Source: JBFYKJ01 sp041306005 | GTDB lineage: Archaea > Altiarchaeota > Altiarchaeia > JAFGQM01 | Reading direction: 5' to 3' | DNA length: 35,370 bases | NCBI GenBank assembly: GCA_041306005.1 | Contig: JBFYKJ010000089.1 | Coordinates: 1 to 35,370 of the forward strand | Part shown: piece by piece, positions 28,487-35,370 of the stretch | Position numbering within the stretch: the first letter of the stretch is position 1 | Layout: every line of letters starts with the position of its first letter | Position numbers and translations under genes: made by a program | The notes under the pieces: generated by a model | Told to the model about the DNA's origin: nothing | Databases searched by the model: none | The model's input: only the letters and a program-made list of their open reading frames with translations

Positions 28487-28990
28487 TTATGTCTTCGAGT
28501 CTATAGCCTTCTTGACTTCTGCAACGTTAGGCTTGGCAGCCGACTTTATGTGCGCGCCCTCCAGCCTTTCCGGCTGCGGGAACACCGATGCGTCGTGCGG
28601 CACCTCGAGGCCCGCGTCAACCGCGCCCTTCAGGCACGCGAACACGTTCGAGCCCTTCACTATGGCCTGAAAGCCCATGTCGAGGACTGCGTTGCCCACT
28701 TTCGCCTTCTTGGCCCTCTTGCCGCAGAGGTAGCCGACAAGGTACGCCGCCGGCGTGTTTGCGCCCGCGCCCTTCCAGCCGAGCTTTGCCAGATCCTGCG
28801 ACGTCGCGGATGCCTTCACCGCGTCGCCGCCCGCGGCGCGGTCGATGACCTGGCAGCGGACGAGCTTGTTTGACAGCCTTATGACAAGCCTTGGCTTGCC
28901 TGACTTCAGCAGCGCTAGGCGCTTATTGTAGTCGGTCTTGCCTTCCCGCTTCCTTCGGAAGCCCACGTCCCACTTAGGTCCTGTAGCCAT
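28487..28990 (-). CDS. rpl18: Ribosomal protein uL18
   Basis: Binds 5S rRNA with uL5. 167 residues: FRRKREGKTDYNKRLALLKSGKPRLVIRLSNKLVRCQVI, then PAAYLVGYLCGKRAKKA and the archaeal LEVPHDASVFPQPERLEGAHI. Ends one base before the S5 start, so the two are coupled. Confidence 0.96.
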   Translation of the reverse strand: MATGPKWDVGFRRKREGKTDYNKRLALLKSGKPRLVIRLSNKLVRCQVIDRAAGGDAVKASATSQDLAKLGWKGAGANTPAAYLVGYLCGKRAKKAKVGNAVLDMGFQAIVKGSNVFACLKGAVDAGLEVPHDASVFPQPERLEGAHIKSAAKPNVAEVKKAIDSKT

Positions 28991-29035
28991 TTCGAGATTG
29001 ATCTCCGCTAAGCGTTTGTTTCTTTAGCCGTCAGT

Positions 29036-29494
29036 TTATTTCTGGTCCTTCAGGACGCCGTCGGCCCTCATGGACTCCTTGAGCTGCTTCTTTGACGTGT
29101 AGTCCCCGCCCTTGAGCCTCAGGTAGTACTTCCTGTAGGTGCGCACGTCTATGGCGCCCGTCTCTTTGAGCTGCGTCAGGACGTTCCTCTGCGAGCGTAT
29201 CTTCTTCATCCAGGCCTTCTTCTTCGGGGCCCTCGCGCCTATGGAGCCGCGCCTCTTGCCGTGCCCGACGCCCTTCCGCTTCCTCTTGAGCAGCACGTTC
29301 TTCTTTGCGGTCGCGCGCGTCTGCTTCTTCGCGGGCTTTTCCTTTATGAGGCCCCTCCCTATTATCCCGCGGATGTCCTCCCTCGTCATGGCCTGCGCCA
29401 CGTCGACGGCCGCCTCCGGGCTGACCCATACCCGGCTCAAGCCTATCCCGAGAACGCCTGCAGCGATCCGCTTTTGAGATTTTACGTTGCTCAT
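29036..29494 (-). CDS. rpl19e: Ribosomal protein L19e
   Basis: Large-subunit protein. 152 residues in the typical order: QKRIAAGVLGIGLSRVWVSP, the basic helix RKRKGVGHGKRRGSIGAR, and WMKKIRSQRNVLTQLKETGAI with RTYRKYYLRLKGGDY. Normal length, no long tail. Confidence 0.97.
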   Translation of the reverse strand: MSNVKSQKRIAAGVLGIGLSRVWVSPEAAVDVAQAMTREDIRGIIGRGLIKEKPAKKQTRATAKKNVLLKRKRKGVGHGKRRGSIGARAPKKKAWMKKIRSQRNVLTQLKETGAIDVRTYRKYYLRLKGGDYTSKKQLKESMRADGVLKDQK

Positions 29495-29540
29495 CTTTGA
29501 GTGTTATCCGATTGCGTTTGTAGTTCGTCTGCTATAAGCT

Positions 29541-30080
29541 TTATTCCTTGTAGTTCAGCACCTGTATGCCCTTCTCCTTCGCCTTCTTCTGTATCGCGGC
29601 GCGGTTCTTCTTGCCGACCTGCGAGGCGATTATCACGGCCTGCCTCTTGGGGTCGAGGCCCTCAAGGTCCAAAAGCCTGAATACCCGCACCGGCTCGTAC
29701 CCTGTGGGGTGCAGCCCCTTCACCGCCTGCGGCGTCATGTACCCGCTGTTCGGGCAGGGGTTCTTGCACTTCTCGCCGATGCGCTGGCCGGCGTCTATGC
29801 CCCGCGGCGTCCTCCACCTGTTCGGGACTCTTGCCATCCTGCCGAAATTCTGCGGCCTGAACTTGCCCTTGCGCTTCTCAAGGCGAGTCTTTGCTTTGGA
29901 CAGCTTGACTGCTTCCGGGGATCTTGTGACTTTGTAAGCGTGCTTCGTCTTCTCTTTCGGCTTTGACTTCGCGGCCTTCCGGGCTTTGTGGGCCTCTGAC
30001 TTCGCGGAGGCCTTCTTTGCCTTCTCGGCCTTGTGCTCCGCGGCCTTCTTCCCCTTTCCTGCGCCCGTCTTTTCAGCCAT
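29541..30080 (-). CDS. rpl32e: Ribosomal protein L32e with basic N-terminal extension
   Basis: Large-subunit protein. The L32e domain lies at about residues 75-179: FRPQNFGRMARVPNRWRTPRGIDAG and PNSGYMTPQAVKGLHPTGYEPVRV. About 60 residues before it are a K/A/E-rich extension (KKAAEHKAEKAKKASAKSE), similar in composition to tails elsewhere in this operon. Confidence 0.95.
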   Translation of the reverse strand: MAEKTGAGKGKKAAEHKAEKAKKASAKSEAHKARKAAKSKPKEKTKHAYKVTRSPEAVKLSKAKTRLEKRKGKFRPQNFGRMARVPNRWRTPRGIDAGQRIGEKCKNPCPNSGYMTPQAVKGLHPTGYEPVRVFRLLDLEGLDPKRQAVIIASQVGKKNRAAIQKKAKEKGIQVLNYKE

Positions 30081-30131
30081 GTTAGATTTATTTGCCGTCA
30101 GTTATCGAACCGTGTTTTCGCCACTTGATCA

Positions 30132-30668
30132 TCACTTGAGGGGCTTTCCGTCCTTCTCTGTTATGTATATGCCGTCCTGGAAGACGCGCCTGTCGCGCCC
30201 CGTGACGCGGCAGAGCTGCTCTATCTGCGCCGCAAAGAGGCCCGCCCGCTCCTTGTCGACGCCCGTGACCGTGAGCTCCTGGCCCGCGACCTTCACTTCG
30301 ACGCCAGGCAGCATCTTCATCTTCCTCGGGAACTTCTCGCCGAGGAAGTTGTTTACTATGAAAAACCCGTTCTCGACCTTTATCGACATCGGGAAGTGCG
30401 CGTACACCGCCTTCAGCTTGTACTTGACCCCGTTCTTCATGCCCTCGCACATGTTCTTCACGTGCCCGGCTATGGTGCCAACCACGGCCTTGTCGGACTT
30501 TCTCGGCGAGTCCGTCGAAACCTTTAGCGTTTCGCCCTCCTTGGTTATCTTGACGTGCTTTGCGTCAAACGTCCGGTGGTTCTCCTTGCCGCCCTTCTTG
30601 ACAGTGAACTTCATGCCTGCGATCTCGACCTGCACGTCGCCCGGGACCTTGTATTCCACCGCGTACAT
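30132..30668 (-). CDS. rpl6: Ribosomal protein uL6
   Basis: Large-subunit protein near the GTPase centre. 178 residues with two homologous domains; GTIAGHVKNMCEGMKNGVKYKLKAVYAHFP marks the junction, and RDRRVFQDGIYI is the family C-terminal signature. Length and ends are normal. Confidence 0.96.
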   Translation of the reverse strand: MYAVEYKVPGDVQVEIAGMKFTVKKGGKENHRTFDAKHVKITKEGETLKVSTDSPRKSDKAVVGTIAGHVKNMCEGMKNGVKYKLKAVYAHFPMSIKVENGFFIVNNFLGEKFPRKMKMLPGVEVKVAGQELTVTGVDKERAGLFAAQIEQLCRVTGRDRRVFQDGIYITEKDGKPLK

Positions 30669-30708
30669 GTTCGTCTTATCCAGTTATTTTATATGTCAAT
30701 AAGTTAGC

Positions 30709-31098
30709 CTAATACACGTAAGCCACCAGCCTGCCGCCGAGGCCCTTCTCTTTTGATTCGTAGTGGGTCATCAGCCCGCTCGAGGTCGAGACTATGAGGA
30801 TGCCAAAGTCCCTTGCGGGCAGGTATCTCTGCTCCCACTTCTCGTACTCCTCCTTCTTGACCGCGAAGCGCGGCTTGACTGCGCCGCACTTGTTCAGCTT
30901 GTGCGCCAGCTGTATCTTGAACTTGCCGCCGCGGTGGTCGTCTATCTGCTCGAACTCCCCTATGTAGCCCATCTGCTGCATTATCTTCAGCACGCCCTTG
31001 AGGAGCTTGGATGTCGGGCCCGCGACTACCTCTGGCTTGCCCACCGACTCTGCGTTCTTGATCGCAACCAGCGTGTCGTTTATGACGTCCTTTTTCAT
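30709..31098 (-). CDS. rps8: Ribosomal protein uS8
   Basis: Binds 16S rRNA helix 21. 129 residues: DVINDTLVAIKNAESVGK at the start, the DDHRGGKFKI loop and the C-terminal ARDFGILIVSTSSGLMTHYESKEKGLGGRLVAYVY. Located 10 bp after S14. Confidence 0.97.
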   Translation of the reverse strand: MKKDVINDTLVAIKNAESVGKPEVVAGPTSKLLKGVLKIMQQMGYIGEFEQIDDHRGGKFKIQLAHKLNKCGAVKPRFAVKKEEYEKWEQRYLPARDFGILIVSTSSGLMTHYESKEKGLGGRLVAYVY

Positions 31099-31108
31099 CT
31101 TTAGGCCC

Positions 31109-31246
31109 CTACTTATATTTTTCGAATCCTAAGTTGCGGGCGACTTCCCTGAAGCACTGCCTGCAAACTACGAGGTTATACTTTGTTATGAGCGCCTGCT
31201 CCCTCCCGCATATCTTGCACTCCTTCCGCTCGCCTCTCTTAGCCAT
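31109..31246 (-). CDS. rps14: Ribosomal protein uS14, zinc type (45 aa)
   Basis: Small-subunit protein. This 45-residue gene is easily missed. MAKRGERKECKICGRE is followed by VVCRQCFREVARNLGFEKYK; CxxC at residues 10-13 and again at 28-31 bind zinc. It overlaps the end of the L5 gene by 8 bases and precedes S8 by 10, the standard L5-S14-S8 order. Confidence 0.96.
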   Translation of the reverse strand: MAKRGERKECKICGREQALITKYNLVVCRQCFREVARNLGFEKYK

Positions 31247-31781
31247 TTTCAACCGTGACGCCGAACTCCTGCCCTATGAAAGCGATAGCCTCCGCCTTGG
31301 TGAGCTTCTGCTTCTTGCCGACCTCTGACTTCTTTATCTTGCGCCTCTTGACCCTGTAGCCCGGGCGCTCGATGGCCGCCGACACCTGCAGGCCCATCGT
31401 GCCGATGGCCGGGTCGTACTTCTGGTTGTCGTAGAAGACGTACTGCTCTATGCCGAACGACAGGTTGCCCAAGTCGTCGAAGTTGTTCTCCTTAAGCACC
31501 TTTTCAACGGCGTCTATCGACCTTGCGAGGAAGTCCCTTGCATCCTTGCCCCTAAGCGTGACCTTCGCCCCTATCGGGAGGCCGAGCCTCAGGCCCCATG
31601 CAGGGATCTTGCACTTCGAGTAGGTCTGCACCGGCTTTTTCCCGGTCAGCTTCTCGAGGAGTTTTATGGCCGACGCGAGCGTCTCGCCCTTCGAGCCGAC
31701 GCCTATGTTGGCGACAACCTTCGCCACATACGGCTTCCTCATCGGCTCCTCAGCCCACTCTTTCGCGTAATCCGCTGCCAT
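31239..31781 (-). CDS. rpl5: Ribosomal protein uL5
   Basis: Binds 5S rRNA and contacts the P-site tRNA. 180 residues: MRKPYVAKVVANIGVGSKGE, KPVQTYSKCKIPAWGLRLGLPIGAKVTLRG and PGYRVKRRKI, all family hallmarks. It shares 8 bases with the S14 start. Confidence 0.97.
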   Translation of the reverse strand: MAADYAKEWAEEPMRKPYVAKVVANIGVGSKGETLASAIKLLEKLTGKKPVQTYSKCKIPAWGLRLGLPIGAKVTLRGKDARDFLARSIDAVEKVLKENNFDDLGNLSFGIEQYVFYDNQKYDPAIGTMGLQVSAAIERPGYRVKRRKIKKSEVGKKQKLTKAEAIAFIGQEFGVTVENG

Positions 31782-31873
31782 CTTTGAAGGTTATTCTCTT
31801 ATTATTGAAGGTTAGTCCCTTATTTTAGTTTCTTATTGTTTTTTGTTTTGCGCCATCGCGCTTTTTCACTTGC
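31782..31873. other. 92-bp AT-rich spacer between S4e and L5 with a short direct repeat
   Basis: TTGAAGGTTAKTCYCTTATT occurs twice in tandem near the L5 start, and a long run of T-rich sequence follows. It may assist ribosome loading or hold a weak promoter. I see no coding frame. Confidence 0.4.
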
Positions 31874-32575
31874 TCAAACGAGAGCCTTCTTGTCACCGAC
31901 TATGAATATGTACCCGGTGTCCGTGATGAACTCCCCGCCGTCCGTTTCTACTTTTGTCAGGCTCTTGAGGTTCAGCCCGCTCTTTGTTATCTCGAGTATC
32001 TTGCCGGCCTTGCCGGAGTGGCGGCCTTTCGTCACGTAGCCTATCTTGCCCGGGGCGCGCTCTATATAATCGGTTATCTTGCCGTCCGCGAGGGTTACGA
32101 CCAGCGTGCCGCCGACCGCGTACTTCTTTGCCTCCTTGGCGTCCGCGAGGATGTTCACGCCGCCGTAGAGGTTCAGCTGTACCTTGCCGCCCTTGAGTAC
32201 CCTCTTGCCCGCCAGCCTGTAGAGCTTGGACGCCGTTTCGGACTTCTTTATCTCCTTGGGGGACATGCGGCCCAGGTGATCGACATTGATTATGAAGTGC
32301 TTATCTACGAGCGGGATGGACACTATGTCAAAGAGGCCCACGGGGAGCTTCTCGTCATTGACGCGCCGGCCGTTCACCAGGACCTCGTTGTTGTGCAATA
32401 CGTACCTGACCTCCTTCTTGTTCTGCGCGAGGCCGAAATAGTCTCGAATGAGCAAGCCTATGGGCACCGACGCGCTCTGGGCATATGGGCCCGGCGCTGC
32501 CTTCAGGATCCAGACCTTCTCCTTCCTTGGGACCTTGAGCGTCTTTGGCGACGCGAGAGCTTTCAGGTTTGCCAT
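31874..32575 (-). CDS. rps4e: Ribosomal protein S4e
   Basis: Small-subunit protein of archaea and eukaryotes. 233 residues with an N-terminal S4-like RNA-binding segment (PIGLLIRDYFGLAQNKKEVRYVLHNNEVLVNGRRV), a central domain and a C-terminal KOW segment near GKIGYVTKGRHSGKAGKIL. The first 15 residues differ from the usual HLKRLAAP start but are compatible. It follows L24 by 40 bp. Confidence 0.95.
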   Translation of the reverse strand: MANLKALASPKTLKVPRKEKVWILKAAPGPYAQSASVPIGLLIRDYFGLAQNKKEVRYVLHNNEVLVNGRRVNDEKLPVGLFDIVSIPLVDKHFIINVDHLGRMSPKEIKKSETASKLYRLAGKRVLKGGKVQLNLYGGVNILADAKEAKKYAVGGTLVVTLADGKITDYIERAPGKIGYVTKGRHSGKAGKILEITKSGLNLKSLTKVETDGGEFITDTGYIFIVGDKKALV

Positions 32576-32615
32576 TTCAGTTTATTGTTATGCGTTTCTT
32601 TGATTCGCGTTATCC

Positions 32616-33212
32616 TTATTTCTCGGCTATCCACTCTTTCTTGGTCTTCTCGTCTATGCCCTTCTCGGAGACCTTTGCCTTCTTAACCTCTTCCCCGGCC
32701 TCTTCGGCCTTGGCTTCGGCCTTTGCTTCTTCCTTGGCCTTCTTGGCCTCCTCTTCGCGCTTCCTCTCCTCCTCTTTCGCTTTTCTCTCGGCCTCTTCGC
32801 GCTTCATGCGGTCCTCTTCCTTCTTCGCTTCCTGCTCTACAAAGCCCTGGCCCACTTTCCTTGCAAGGACATCCTGGCGCCTCTTGTCCCGGATGTCTAT
32901 GTCCATTATCATGAGGTTTGCCGGCCTGATCGCGCGAAGCACCTCGGTGCCGTCCCGCTTCTTGAGGACGAGCTTGTCGACGTATATCTTCGTCTCGCTC
33001 ACATCGACCTTCATTACCTGGCCCTCGACGCCCTTGTCGGTGCCCTTTATCAGCTTGACCTTGTCGCCCTTCTTGACCTCTAGTGCGCGCCTCTTGAACT
33101 TCGCCCTCAGGGGCTTGCTTAACGTGACCGCCAAGAGGCCGTGCTTCTTGTGCAGCGGCAGGTTGTAAAGCCTCTTCCTCTGCTTCCTTGCCTGCTTGGT
33201 CTTTGGGATCAT
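32616..33212 (-). CDS. rpl24: Ribosomal protein uL24 with charged helical C-terminal extension
   Basis: Large-subunit assembly protein. Residues 1-120 are the archaeal uL24 domain with the KOW motif (VKKGDKVKLIKGTDKGVEGQVMKVD). About 75 residues follow that consist almost only of K, E, A, R (for example REEAERKAKEEERKREEE), which predicts a long single alpha helix or coiled coil. Typical archaeal uL24 has 120-130 residues. Confidence 0.95.
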   Translation of the reverse strand: MIPKTKQARKQRKRLYNLPLHKKHGLLAVTLSKPLRAKFKRRALEVKKGDKVKLIKGTDKGVEGQVMKVDVSETKIYVDKLVLKKRDGTEVLRAIRPANLMIMDIDIRDKRRQDVLARKVGQGFVEQEAKKEEDRMKREEAERKAKEEERKREEEAKKAKEEAKAEAKAEEAGEEVKKAKVSEKGIDEKTKKEWIAEK

Positions 33213-33244
33213 GTTTGAAAGTGATGTTTGTTATTCGCACAGCA

Positions 33245-33643
33245 TCATATCACTATCTTAGCCGTGCCGCCTATGAGCTTCCACCTCTCAAGGACCTCCT
33301 TTGCAATCGGCCCCTTTATCTCGGTCCCCTTGGGCTTCCCGTCGTCGTCGACTATGATGCACGCGTTGTCCGCGAACTCGAGGCGCATGCCGTCCGGCCG
33401 CTGTATCGGTTTCTTTTGCCTGATTATTACCGCCTTGAGGACCTGGTGCATTATCTCCGGCTTGCCCTTCTTGGCAGAGCCGATTACCATGTCCCCGACG
33501 CCGGCTGACGGGGTCCTTCGCCTGACGCCGCGGTAGCCCTTGACTGTCATTATCTCGAATATCCTTGCGCCGGTGTTGTCGGCGACTACAAGCTGCGCCC
33601 CTACTGGGAGCGGCCGTGGGATGCTCGAGGAGACTCCGATCAT
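33245..33643 (-). CDS. rpl14: Ribosomal protein uL14
   Basis: Large-subunit protein at the subunit interface. 132 residues: LPVGAQLVVADNTGARIFEIMTVKGYRG, RRRTPSAGVGDMVIGSAKKGKPE and EFADNACIIVDDDGKPKGTEIKGPIAKE, all standard. No extension. Confidence 0.97.
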   Translation of the reverse strand: MIGVSSSIPRPLPVGAQLVVADNTGARIFEIMTVKGYRGVRRRTPSAGVGDMVIGSAKKGKPEIMHQVLKAVIIRQKKPIQRPDGMRLEFADNACIIVDDDGKPKGTEIKGPIAKEVLERWKLIGGTAKIVI

Positions 33644-33685
33644 TTTGTTAATGGTATATTAATGCAATTCAGTTCAACAGAGAAA

Positions 33686-34114
33686 TCACCGCTTGTTCTT
33701 CTTAGGCGCCTTGACGGCGGTCTGCGACTTCTGCTTCTTCTCTATGACTATGAAGTGCACGGTCTTTGACAGCGGCCTGCACTCGGCGATCCTCACGACG
33801 TCCCCGGCCTTCGCGCCGATCTCCGGCGGGTTTCTCGCCTTTATCTTCATGTGGCGCCGCTTCATCCTGTCGTACTTCTGGACCTTGATTATGTAATCGA
33901 CGCGGACAGTGACTGTCTTTTGCATCTTGTCGCTGACGACCGTGCCTTCGAGGACTGCACCCCTCACCGGTATCGCAGCGCCCTGCTTCCGCGACTCGTG
34001 CTTGAGCTTCTCGGTGTGAACCTTCTCGCGCTTCCCGGTTTTGGCTTCCGCCTTAGCCGCAACCTCGCCTGCCGCCTTCGCGGACGCATCGCTCTTTTTA
34101 GCTCCTTCAGCCAT
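33686..34114 (-). CDS. rps17: Ribosomal protein uS17 with N-terminal extension
   Basis: Small-subunit protein of the OB fold. The core lies at about residues 45-125: IPVRGAVLEGTVVSDKMQKTVTVRVDYIIKVQKYDRMKRRHMKIKARNP. The first 40 residues (MAEGAKKSDASAKAAGEVAA and onward) are A/K/E low complexity. A short basic tail follows. Confidence 0.95.
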   Translation of the reverse strand: MAEGAKKSDASAKAAGEVAAKAEAKTGKREKVHTEKLKHESRKQGAAIPVRGAVLEGTVVSDKMQKTVTVRVDYIIKVQKYDRMKRRHMKIKARNPPEIGAKAGDVVRIAECRPLSKTVHFIVIEKKQKSQTAVKAPKKNKR

Positions 34115-34175
34115 TGTAATCGTTATTTTGGACGCATGTGAAGACCTCCGTCTTCAGCGGAAGACATCGCTTCCG

Positions 34176-34481
34176 TCAGAAGACGATCCTTATCTTCTTC
34201 TTTATGCGTTCCTCGGGTCTGCCTAGAAGTAGCGACCCATTGACGAGCAGCTCGTCGCCCCCGTCAGTGTGGATCGAAAGAGTTGTGTTCTCCTTCGTCA
34301 ACGTTTTGGGGCCTTTTCGGCCCTTGATTGTCAGCGTTTTTTGGGTCTCGTCCGTTATTGCACCGGACAGTCCCACAACACCCCGATCTGAAGCTTCCAC
34401 GACTTTCGCCTGAAGCCCGACCAGCTCGTGCCGAAGCACGTTGTATGGCGTTACCGCGTTTTTTGGTGTTGCCGCCGACAT
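34176..34481 (-). CDS. rnp1: RNase P protein component 1 (Rpp29/Pop4 family)
   Basis: Archaeal RNase P subunit, an Sm-like barrel that with Rpp21 stabilises the catalytic RNA. 101 residues from the ATG at 34481: ITPYNVLRHELVGL-like start, VVGLSGAITDETQKTLTIKG and the C-terminal GSLLLGRPEERIKKKIRIVF. The frame is open 39 codons further but that would overlap aIF1; its start overlaps the aIF1 stop as TAATG. Confidence 0.93.
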   Translation of the reverse strand: MSAATPKNAVTPYNVLRHELVGLQAKVVEASDRGVVGLSGAITDETQKTLTIKGRKGPKTLTKENTTLSIHTDGGDELLVNGSLLLGRPEERIKKKIRIVF

Positions 34482-34783
34482 TATCCTGAAGCCTCGATGG
34501 TCTTCGCAGGGAAGCCCATCCCGACCAATAGCTCCTTGGTCTTTGCAACGTGCTTGCCCTGCAGCTCGATGACGCCCCCTTTGAGCGTCCCGCCGCATGC
34601 GAGCTTCGCCTTGAGCGCCTTCATGGTCTCCTTCTGATTGGAGTCAAGGCCCTCGACCAGAGTCGTCATCTTGCCATACCGGCGCTTTTCAGCGCGTATT
34701 ATGATGCGAGCCTGTTCTTTGGATAACTCGCCGCAGGCGCATATATCCTTTGGCAATCCGCACTTGTTGCAAATCTCTGGCAT
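34481..34783 (-). CDS. Translation initiation factor aIF1 (SUI1)
   Basis: Start-codon fidelity factor on the small subunit. 100 residues: an N-terminal zinc-type segment (CNKCGLPKDICAC) and the SUI1 domain (EKRRYGKMTTLVEGLDSNQ, LKAKLACGGTLKGGVIELQGKH). Stop overlaps the rnp1 start by one base. Between L29 and rnp1 is the normal archaeal location. Confidence 0.96.
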   Translation of the reverse strand: MPEICNKCGLPKDICACGELSKEQARIIIRAEKRRYGKMTTLVEGLDSNQKETMKALKAKLACGGTLKGGVIELQGKHVAKTKELLVGMGFPAKTIEASG

Positions 34784-34822
34784 TTAAAGTTGATTAGTTA
34801 GTGTATAAGGGTATATAAAGGT

Positions 34823-35143
34823 TCACGCCTTCGCCTTTTTGGCTTTCGGTTTTGCGGCGGGCTTTGCCTCGTTCTTCTCAGCATGCGCAGGCTTCGCCTC
34901 TTTGGCCTTCCCGGCGCTCTTCGCCGGCGCAGCGGCAGCCCCGCCCTTCAGGGCCTGCGTCTTTGCGGTCTCAAGCCGTGCTATGGCGCGCTTCATCTCG
35001 CCCATCTTGCCGCTGTTCTCCGGGGCGCCGCCAGAACGGACTTGGCTTTTCATCTTGCCGTAGTCCGCCCTTATCTGGGCGAGCCGCTCGTCGATCTTGT
35101 CGACCGTCATCTCCTTTGCTTCCTTGAATCTCAATAGCGCCAT
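34823..35143 (-). CDS. rpl29: Ribosomal protein uL29 with Ala/Lys tail
   Basis: Large-subunit protein near the exit tunnel. 106 residues from the ATG at 35143. Residues 1-65 are a helical hairpin (RFKEAKEMTVDKIDERLAQIR, GEMKRAIARLETAK). The last 40 are an A/K/P/E-rich tail (KPAAKPKAKKAKA). The ATG at 35143 lies one base after the S3 stop, and a longer frame starting at 35194 would overlap S3, so the shorter start is preferred. Confidence 0.93.
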   Translation of the reverse strand: MALLRFKEAKEMTVDKIDERLAQIRADYGKMKSQVRSGGAPENSGKMGEMKRAIARLETAKTQALKGGAAAAPAKSAGKAKEAKPAHAEKNEAKPAAKPKAKKAKA

Positions 35144-35144
35144 C

Positions 35145-35370
35145 TTAAGCGTCGCTCTCCTCGCCCGCGGGGCTTTCTGCCTTAGGCTGTTCAATCACTA
35201 TCTTCTCTTCCTTCGCTTCGGGCTTCTTTTCAGGTTGCTCGGCCTTGGCGGGCTCCTTTGTTTCAGGGTGCCCCTTCTTTTCAGGGTGCTCCGCCTTGGG
35301 GTGCTCTTTTGTTTCAGGGTGCTCCTTATTCCCGCCCTTCGCGCCTTCCTTCTTCGGCTTTGCGGGCTTT
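35145..35370 (-). CDS. rps3: Ribosomal protein uS3, C-terminal tail only (gene runs off the window)
   Basis: 74 residues of a reading frame that enters from the right edge. It is wholly low complexity: K, E, P, A with repeated HPETKE, HPKAE, HPEKK and HPETKE units, then KIVIEQPKAESPAGEESDA. The call rests on position: in archaeal spc-type clusters S3 directly precedes L29. The conserved S3 domains lie outside the window. Confidence 0.7.
   Translation of the reverse strand, partial: KPAKPKKEGAKGGNKEHPETKEHPKAEHPEKKGHPETKEPAKAEQPEKKPEAKEEKIVIEQPKAESPAGEESDA

Overview
The window is a GC-rich archaeal chromosome segment. Evidence: archaeal/eukaryal-type ribosomal proteins (L7Ae, S28e, L24e, L34e, L14e, L19e, L32e, S4e), archaeal-type GluRS, AdkA, Cbf5, aIF1, RNase P component 1, TATA-type promoters with short or absent leaders, and tRNA-Leu genes carrying 37/38 bulge-helix-bulge introns. 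Lysine/alanine-rich tails on many ribosomal proteins, an S26e-like zinc ribbon, small SHOCT and DUF3096 membrane proteins and a Cys-rich repeat protein would fit a DPANN lineage such as Micrarchaeota or Diapherotrites. That placement is inference; the sequence alone does not settle it.

Layout. Bases 1-4400 hold the end of ileS, then gltX and a tiny DUF3096 gene. Bases 4430-6520 hold the L7Ae-S28e-L24e-ndk cluster and a hypothetical. A TatD nuclease (minus) is divergent from a three-gene cluster (7477-10113) of COG1900-CBS, NIL-ferredoxin and UPF0280, which matches the sulfide-dependent homocysteine route known from methanogens. A Kef-type antiporter follows. Bases 12145-16621 (minus) hold a MacB-like ABC exporter module: exported CARD-like protein, permease and ATPase, then a SHOCT protein and a membrane-anchored winged-helix protein. 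Bases 16637-19480 are a repeat-rich region with two intron-containing tRNA-Leu genes, a third tRNA-Leu 5' relic, an S26e-like gene, a Cys-rich exported protein and tRNA-Ser(GCU). Bases 19482-35370 (minus) are the late S10/spc ribosomal super-operon: S3 tail, L29, aIF1, Rnp1, S17, L14, L24, S4e, L5, S14, S8, L6, L32e, L19e, L18, S5, L30, L15, SecY, Adk, DUF106, L34e, Cmk, L14e, a hypothetical, Cbf5 and an MJ0882-like methyltransferase.

The most unusual content is a family of hairpin repeats flanking the tRNA genes. Their core and linker are shared between the tRNA-Leu and tRNA-Ser loci, but their terminal arms copy the acceptor end of whichever tRNA they adjoin. Where the two tRNA-Leu genes differ by one acceptor base, both arms of the neighbouring hairpins differ in the compensating way. 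A second element is a degenerate heptameric intergenic repeat (RGTYYWS)n at six loci. Possible regulatory sites are four TGAAAC direct repeats spaced 20-22 bp upstream of the exporter module, and a perfect AT-rich inverted repeat upstream of the homocysteine cluster.
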